Below are positions 34,334 to 39,208 of a stretch of DNA of 39,208 nucleotides, in pieces (position 1 is the stretch's first letter; every line of letters starts with the position of its first letter). Source of the stretch: an uncultured Alphaproteobacteria bacterium. Its GTDB lineage: Bacteria; Pseudomonadota; Alphaproteobacteria; RF32; CAG-239. A program made the position numbers and the translations under genes. The DNA is taken from NCBI GenBank assembly GCA_944390355.1, contig CALXPT010000016.1:1-39208 (forward strand), written 5' to 3'. The notes beneath the pieces are model-generated. The model was not told the DNA's origin. It saw nothing but the letters and a program-made list of their open reading frames with translations, and did not search any database.

Positions 34334-37300
34334 TTACAGCTCCTTTATTGACGTTATTCCCGATATGCTCCGTATTCTGCTCAAAAAGTCATTATCGGCA
34401 AAGGCGAATCCTCCGGGGAGTTCTATTCTTAAGTCCCATTCTTCATTCTCTGGAACAAGATATATTTTGTTTTTGCCGTTGCGGTCGTGGTTTAATACCT
34501 GTTTTAATGCAGGCAAGGCCTCCGCATTATTGATTTGAATAATAAAACCGTTTGATACCTCACTTACGGCCTTATCCAATGTTTCTATCTGGTTAACCAT
34601 AAGCCGCGGCGGTTTCTCGGAATCCTCTTTGGTGATGGTTACACTCACATATAACGGCAAGCCTGAGGATATCACATCTTCATATTTAACCATGTTTTCC
34701 GAAAATAAAAAGATATCAAAACTGTCTGCGCTATCCGATAGTGTTAAAATTGCATATTTATTGCCTGATTTGCTTATTCTTTTCTGAAAGCCGGTTACGC
34801 AACCTGCCAATTTGGCGCGAATCGTATCTCCCGCTTTGATGTTCGGAAATACCTCAACACTGCTTTTAACGCCTAGTTTTTCCATACCCTCTTTATAACC
34901 GTCCAGCGGATGCGCCGACAAATAAAACCCGATTGCTTCCGCTTCCAATTTTAATTTTTCCAATTCCGGCCAATCGGGTTTGTCGGCTAATTTGACTTTT
35001 GCGTGCAACTCTTCATTGCCAAAAAGCGAAGACTGGTCGCTGTTCTTTAACTCCGTCGCGCTGTTTATGTGGCGCATTATCGTTTCAACATTCGCAAACA
35101 GCTTGCCCCTGTTTTTATCCAGACAATCAAACGCGCCCGCTTTTATCAGCTGCTCGATTTGGCGGCGGTTGATTTGCTTGGAATCCGTTCTGTGAATAAA
35201 ATCCGATATGTCTTTATAAGGCCCGTGTTTTTCTCTTTCGGCGACGATAGCCTCCATATTAGCCATACCGACACTCTTTATCGCCCCTAATGCATAGCGA
35301 ATGTTATTATCTTCCACACAAAAGTCTGCGCCCGATTTGTTAATGTCCGGCTGCAATACCTTTTGCCCCAAGTGTTTGATTTCTTCCTTATAAAACTTCA
35401 GCTTATCGGTATTGGTGATATCCAGCGACATAACCGCGCACATAAATTCTATCGGATAATGCGCTTTTAAATATGCCGTACGATATGATATCAGCGAATA
35501 GGCAGCCGCGTGCGATTTGTTGAAACCATAAGATGCAAATTTTTCCATCTGGTCAAATATCGCCGTGGCAGTTCCCTCATCTATGCCGTTTTTAATCGCG
35601 CCTTCGGTAAACATTTTGCGTTGCTTCGGGATTTCATCACGCATTTTCTTTCCCATAACCTTACGCAATTTATCCGCGCCGCCCATCGTATAACCACCCA
35701 AGACCTGCGCGATTTTCATAACCTGCTCTTGATAAACCATAATGCCGTATGTTTCATCAAGAATCGGTGCAAGTGCCGGATGAAGATAGGTTATTTCTTC
35801 TTCTTTGTGTTTTCTTTTAATATAAGTCGGAATGTTGTCCATCGGCCCCGGGCGATACAATGACACAATAGCCACCAAATCTTCAAATCGGTCAGGGCGA
35901 ATCTGACGGTGAACGTCTTTCATTCCCTCCGATTCAAACTGGAACACGGCCACCGTTTCACCGCGCGAAAGCATATCATAGGTTTCTTTGTCGTCCAAAG
36001 GAATCATCTCAATAACCAGGTCTTCGCCACGGCTCTTTTTTATCCAGTCAACCGCCCGTTTAATCACGGTCAAGGTTTTTAAGCCCAAAAAGTCAAACTT
36101 AATCAAGCCGGTTTCTTCAACATATTTCATATCATATTGAGTTACCGGCATGTCGGCCTTGGGGTCTTTGTACAGCGGCACAAGCTCATCCAACGGGCGG
36201 TCGCCAATCACCACACCGGCCGCGTGCATTCCCGACTGGCGGTACAAGCCCTCTAGTTTCATACCGATATCAAACAGCTTGTTTATCTGCGGGTCGTTTT
36301 GGCGCATTTCTTCAAGTTCGGGAACTTGGTCCAGCGACTCTTGCAAGGTTGGGTTTTTGCCTTGTACTCCAGGGGGAATCATCTTGGAAATTTTATCCGC
36401 CTGAGAATAAGGCATTTGCAACACGCGCGCGACATCGCGAATTACGTTTTTGGCTTGGAGTTTGCCGTAGGTAATGATTTGCGCCACATGGTCAAAACCA
36501 TATTTGTTTTGCACATATTCTATGGTTTTATAGCGATTTTCCTGACAGAAGTCCACGTCAAAGTCCGGCATATTGACACGCTCGGGGTTCAAAAATCTTT
36601 CAAAAAGCAAGTCAAGCTTCATCGGGTCAAGCTCGGTTACCTTTAACGACCACGCCACAATTGAACCCGCACCCGAACCACGCCCCGGGCCGACCGGAAC
36701 GCCATGGCCTTTTGACCATTTGATGAAGTCCGACACGATTAGAAAATACCCCGGAAAGCCCATCTTTTTAATCACGCTCAGCTCATATTCCAAGCGGCCG
36801 TAATATCGCTCGTCTATTTTGCGCTTTTCTTCCGGCGTCATCCCGTCATAGTAGACATAATCCCGCATATGTTCATCCAAACCTTTGCGCGCGGCAAAGT
36901 CTATGTATTCATCTTGGGTCATGCCGTCGGGACATATAAAAATCGGCAGCAAGGGGTCGACTTTGGTGGAAATAAAGTTGCAGCGCATGGCTATTTTAAC
37001 GGTGTTTTCAATCGCCTCAGGCAAGTCTGAAAACAGCTCTATCATTTCTTCCGGCGTTTTAAGGCGGTTGTTGGGCGAAAACTTTTTGCGGTTTTCGTTG
37101 GCGACATATTCTCCGGCGGCAATACATATCAGCGCATCGTGCGCCTCATACATATCCTCATCAAAGAAAAACGCCTCATTGGTTGCAACCAGCGGAATAT
37201 TATATTTATAAGCAAAATCTATGAACGTGTCTTCGGTTTTTTCTTCTGTTTCAAGGCCGATACGCATAATTTCCATATACAGGCGGTCGCCGAAAATCTC

Positions 37301-37807
37301 CTTGAGTTTAACGGTCAAAGCCTCGGCCTCGTCCTTGCGGTTTTCAAGCAGCAAACGTCCGATTTGTCCCTCAACGCCGCCGGTCAAGCAAATCAGCCCT
37401 GCGTTTAATTCTTCCAAATCACTCAGCTTTAACTGTGCCCGTTCAGTGGGTTTAGGATTATCCAGATAGGAGCGTTTCATCAGCTTCATAATATTGGAAT
37501 AGCCTTGTGCATTCATACACAGAAGAACGATTTTATCGGGTTCTACCGTGCGGCCTTTGCACTTGAGCATGTCATCAGCGTCGGGATTGCGCAAAAAGAA
37601 CTGACAGCCGAGAATCGGCTTAATCCCCTCGTCTTTACCATATTTTGAAATAGCCTTGCCGCCAAACATATTGGCCGTATCGGTCAATGCAATCGCACCA
37701 ATCTTCAAGTCATGAAGTTTGTGAATGAGTTTGGGAACCTGAATCGCCCCCTCTGACAAAGAATAAGCGGTATGAACCCGCAGATGTACAAATTTTGGTG
37801 CCGGCAT
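34334..37807 (-). CDS. dnaE: DNA polymerase III alpha subunit
   Basis: 1157 aa, the normal length of DnaE. It is the replicative polymerase. The N-terminal PHP domain (VHLRVHTAYSLSEGA) is followed by the palm with the catalytic aspartates in PDFDVDF (Asp415 and Asp417). GPGRGSGAGSIVAW, HAAGVVIGDRPL, FQFESEGMKDV and SLYRPGPMDN are further signature segments. Tandem helix-hairpin-helix (RQIEQLIKAGAFDCLD) and an OB domain follow in the C-terminus. The ATG has a weak ribosome site. The downstream membrane-protein gene is coupled to it. Confidence 0.98.
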   Translation of the reverse strand: MPAPKFVHLRVHTAYSLSEGAIQVPKLIHKLHDLKIGAIALTDTANMFGGKAISKYGKDEGIKPILGCQFFLRNPDADDMLKCKGRTVEPDKIVLLCMNAQGYSNIMKLMKRSYLDNPKPTERAQLKLSDLEELNAGLICLTGGVEGQIGRLLLENRKDEAEALTVKLKEIFGDRLYMEIMRIGLETEEKTEDTFIDFAYKYNIPLVATNEAFFFDEDMYEAHDALICIAAGEYVANENRKKFSPNNRLKTPEEMIELFSDLPEAIENTVKIAMRCNFISTKVDPLLPIFICPDGMTQDEYIDFAARKGLDEHMRDYVYYDGMTPEEKRKIDERYYGRLEYELSVIKKMGFPGYFLIVSDFIKWSKGHGVPVGPGRGSGAGSIVAWSLKVTELDPMKLDLLFERFLNPERVNMPDFDVDFCQENRYKTIEYVQNKYGFDHVAQIITYGKLQAKNVIRDVARVLQMPYSQADKISKMIPPGVQGKNPTLQESLDQVPELEEMRQNDPQINKLFDIGMKLEGLYRQSGMHAAGVVIGDRPLDELVPLYKDPKADMPVTQYDMKYVEETGLIKFDFLGLKTLTVIKRAVDWIKKSRGEDLVIEMIPLDDKETYDMLSRGETVAVFQFESEGMKDVHRQIRPDRFEDLVAIVSLYRPGPMDNIPTYIKRKHKEEEITYLHPALAPILDETYGIMVYQEQVMKIAQVLGGYTMGGADKLRKVMGKKMRDEIPKQRKMFTEGAIKNGIDEGTATAIFDQMEKFASYGFNKSHAAAYSLISYRTAYLKAHYPIEFMCAVMSLDITNTDKLKFYKEEIKHLGQKVLQPDINKSGADFCVEDNNIRYALGAIKSVGMANMEAIVAEREKHGPYKDISDFIHRTDSKQINRRQIEQLIKAGAFDCLDKNRGKLFANVETIMRHINSATELKNSDQSSLFGNEELHAKVKLADKPDWPELEKLKLEAEAIGFYLSAHPLDGYKEGMEKLGVKSSVEVFPNIKAGDTIRAKLAGCVTGFQKRISKSGNKYAILTLSDSADSFDIFLFSENMVKYEDVISSGLPLYVSVTITKEDSEKPPRLMVNQIETLDKAVSEVSNGFIIQINNAEALPALKQVLNHDRNGKNKIYLVPENEEWDLRIELPGGFAFADNDFLSRIRSISGITSIKEL

Positions 37808-37908
37808 TGTGCTTTCTTTTATTCAAATTATTAAAAAATTCTTACCTTTTGTGATGATATATGTTTTCTTGTTAAGACTCAATACAAATTTAGGGCTTTG
37901 AGTATGAA

Positions 37909-37937
37909 AAAAGCTCTTGTTTTATCAAGAGCTTTTT
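37909..37937 (-). terminator. Bidirectional terminator at the end of prfA
   Basis: AAAAGCTCTTG (37909-37919), 6-base loop, CAAGAGCTTTT and further T. A-runs on the left become T-runs for the - strand gene prfA. Confidence 0.85.
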
Positions 37938-37941
37938 TCTT

Positions 37942-39015
37942 TTAATCCATTTCGGCGAGGCGTTGGGCTTGGTCTTCCGTTACCAAGGCGTCGATTATCT
38001 CTCCTAAGGCATCTCCCGAGACAACTTCATCTAACTTATACAAAGTTAAATTTATTCTATGGTCGGTGACACGTCCTTGCGGGTAGTTATAAGTGCGAAT
38101 CCTCTCACTTCTATCCCCTGAACCGACTTGCAACTTCCTCCGCTCAGAATATTCTTTATCAATACTCGATTTTTGCAAATCGTAAAGTTTTGCTCTCAAG
38201 TGATTCATTGCTTTTTCTTTGTTCTTATATTGCGAACGGTCATCTTGACACTGCACGACCACGCCGGTCGGAATATGCGTGATTCTGACCGCTGATTCCG
38301 TACGGTTAACGTGTTGGCCGCCCGCTCCCGACGCCCTATATACATCTATCTTCAAATCTGCCGGATTGATGTACATATCTACTTCTTCAATCTCCGGCAA
38401 AACAGCGACTGTTGCCGCTGAGGTATGCACTCTGCCCTGTGACTCTGTTACCGGAACGCGTTGAACCCTATGCGCCCCTGATTCAAACTTTAATTTCGAG
38501 AAAACATCTTTGCCGGTTATTTTGGCTGAGGCCTCTTTATAGCCCCCCAAGCCGTTTTCATCCGCATCAATTATCTCAAACTTCCAGCCTTGTTTTTGCG
38601 AATATCTTTGATACATTTCAAACAATACTGCCGCAAACAAAGCCGCCTCATCGCCGCCCGTGCCGGCTCTTACCTCCAGAATCGCGTTTTTTTCATCCTC
38701 TTCATCTTTGGGCAGGAGCAATATTTTGATTGCCTTTTCCATCTCGGGCAATTTTTCTTTCAGCTCATAATATTCAGCTTCAGCCATATCGCGCATTTCT
38801 TTATCCAGAGAAGAATCTTCCATCATGGTTTTGGCGTCTTGGAAATTTTGCTCGGTGTGTTGATATTGTTTTATGGCTTCTACAACCGGCGTTAACTCTG
38901 CCAGCTCCTTGTTCATCTTAACCATATTTTCCGGCGTGCAATCCGGTGATGAAATAAGCGCATTGATTTCATCATATCTATCTACCACACTTGACAGCTT
39001 TTCGGCTAATTCCAT
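37942..39015 (-). CDS. prfA: Peptide chain release factor 1
   Basis: 357 aa, full length. It reads UAA and UAG stops and triggers peptide release. The stop-recognition tripeptide is PVT ([13 protein letters not shown]), in the place of the usual PxT of RF1, and the catalytic motif is GGQ ([15 protein letters not shown]). SPF, the RF2 motif, is absent. Its ATG overlaps the stop of hisS by one base (TAATG), so the two are coupled. Confidence 0.97.
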   Translation of the reverse strand: MELAEKLSSVVDRYDEINALISSPDCTPENMVKMNKELAELTPVVEAIKQYQHTEQNFQDAKTMMEDSSLDKEMRDMAEAEYYELKEKLPEMEKAIKILLLPKDEEDEKNAILEVRAGTGGDEAALFAAVLFEMYQRYSQKQGWKFEIIDADENGLGGYKEASAKITGKDVFSKLKFESGAHRVQRVPVTESQGRVHTSAATVAVLPEIEEVDMYINPADLKIDVYRASGAGGQHVNRTESAVRITHIPTGVVVQCQDDRSQYKNKEKAMNHLRAKLYDLQKSSIDKEYSERRKLQVGSGDRSERIRTYNYPQGRVTDHRINLTLYKLDEVVSGDALGEIIDALVTEDQAQRLAEMD

Positions 39016-39208
39016 TATTTTAATTCCTCTACTATATTTTCTATCATCACACTTTTTTGTTCGCCGGTCGACAAATCTTTTATCGTGACTTTGTTTTCTT
39101 TGAGTTCATCCGAACCGATTATAACCGCCTTTGAGGCATTTATCTTGTTGGCTTTCATCATACGTTTTTTGAGGTTGCCGCTATATGCCTGCTCTACTCT
39201 CAATCCGG
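39015..39208 (-). CDS. hisS: Histidyl-tRNA synthetase, C-terminal end (partial)
   Basis: Only about 63 C-terminal residues are in the window; the gene continues beyond 39208. The segment [20 protein letters not shown], then [20 protein letters not shown] and a GEQ motif matches the anticodon-binding domain at the end of HisRS. It stops one base into prfA. hisS-prfA order is seen in several alphaproteobacteria. The call rests on a short piece but a clear pattern. Confidence 0.85.
   Translation of the reverse strand, partial: GLRVEQAYSGNLKKRMMKANKINASKAVIIGSDELKENKVTIKDLSTGEQKSVMIENIVEELK

Overview
The window looks like chromosome from a diderm, AT-rich bacterium, most likely an alphaproteobacterium living without oxygen, such as one of the uncultured gut lineages. 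The support is protein-level only: a yfgM-like/bamB/der operon, hisS-prfA, a short pyruvoyl-type Psd overlapping PssA, BamB and several other lipoproteins, VirB8- and VirB6-like secretion proteins, and an oxygen-sensitive class III ribonucleotide reductase. TGA is used as an ordinary stop. The exact lineage is inference.

Region 1 (1-10503, all + strand) is the accessory part. It starts with the tail of a gene encoding NNGGG repeats. Next is a 1300-aa protein that joins two wall-cutting domains (M23 peptidase and a lysozyme-like domain) to a VirB6/TrbL-like membrane channel and a long soluble tail. A repressor with two XRE helix-turn-helix domains and a degenerate LexA-like domain follows, then an acidic 831-aa protein with eight WEY repeats. 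A coupled trio closes the region: a small soluble protein, a secretin-like lipoprotein and a single-pass membrane protein with a duplicated basic-proline motif. I read this as an uncharacterised envelope-spanning (type IV secretion or pilus-like) apparatus. A VirB8-like protein at 32716-33492 may belong to it.

Region 2 (10566-15988, - strand) is a tightly packed operon: a membrane PAS-GGDEF diguanylate cyclase, a TrmA/RlmC-type RNA methyltransferase, a small lipoprotein and transketolase. Region 3 (16160-21678, + strand) holds a membrane protein of unknown function, the yfgM-like/bamB/der operon with a good promoter, and an orphan gene. Region 4 (21720-27021) holds psd-pssA, tRNA-Leu(UAA), a secreted LprI-like protein, an SGNH hydrolase, an orphan zeta-toxin-like kinase and a flavin reductase-like protein.

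Region 5 (27043-30606, - strand) is anaerobic dNTP synthesis. NrdD is split: a 685-aa catalytic chain lacks the glycyl-radical loop, and a separate 66-aa gene carries it, followed by nrdG. The 480-bp upstream region has two NrdR-box-like sites 31 bp apart, a perfect DnaA box and several short tandem repeats. Region 6 (30607-39208) holds a TolC-family lipoprotein with an Ig/cadherin-like C-terminal domain, the VirB8-like gene, a polytopic membrane protein coupled to dnaE, and prfA with the 3' end of hisS.
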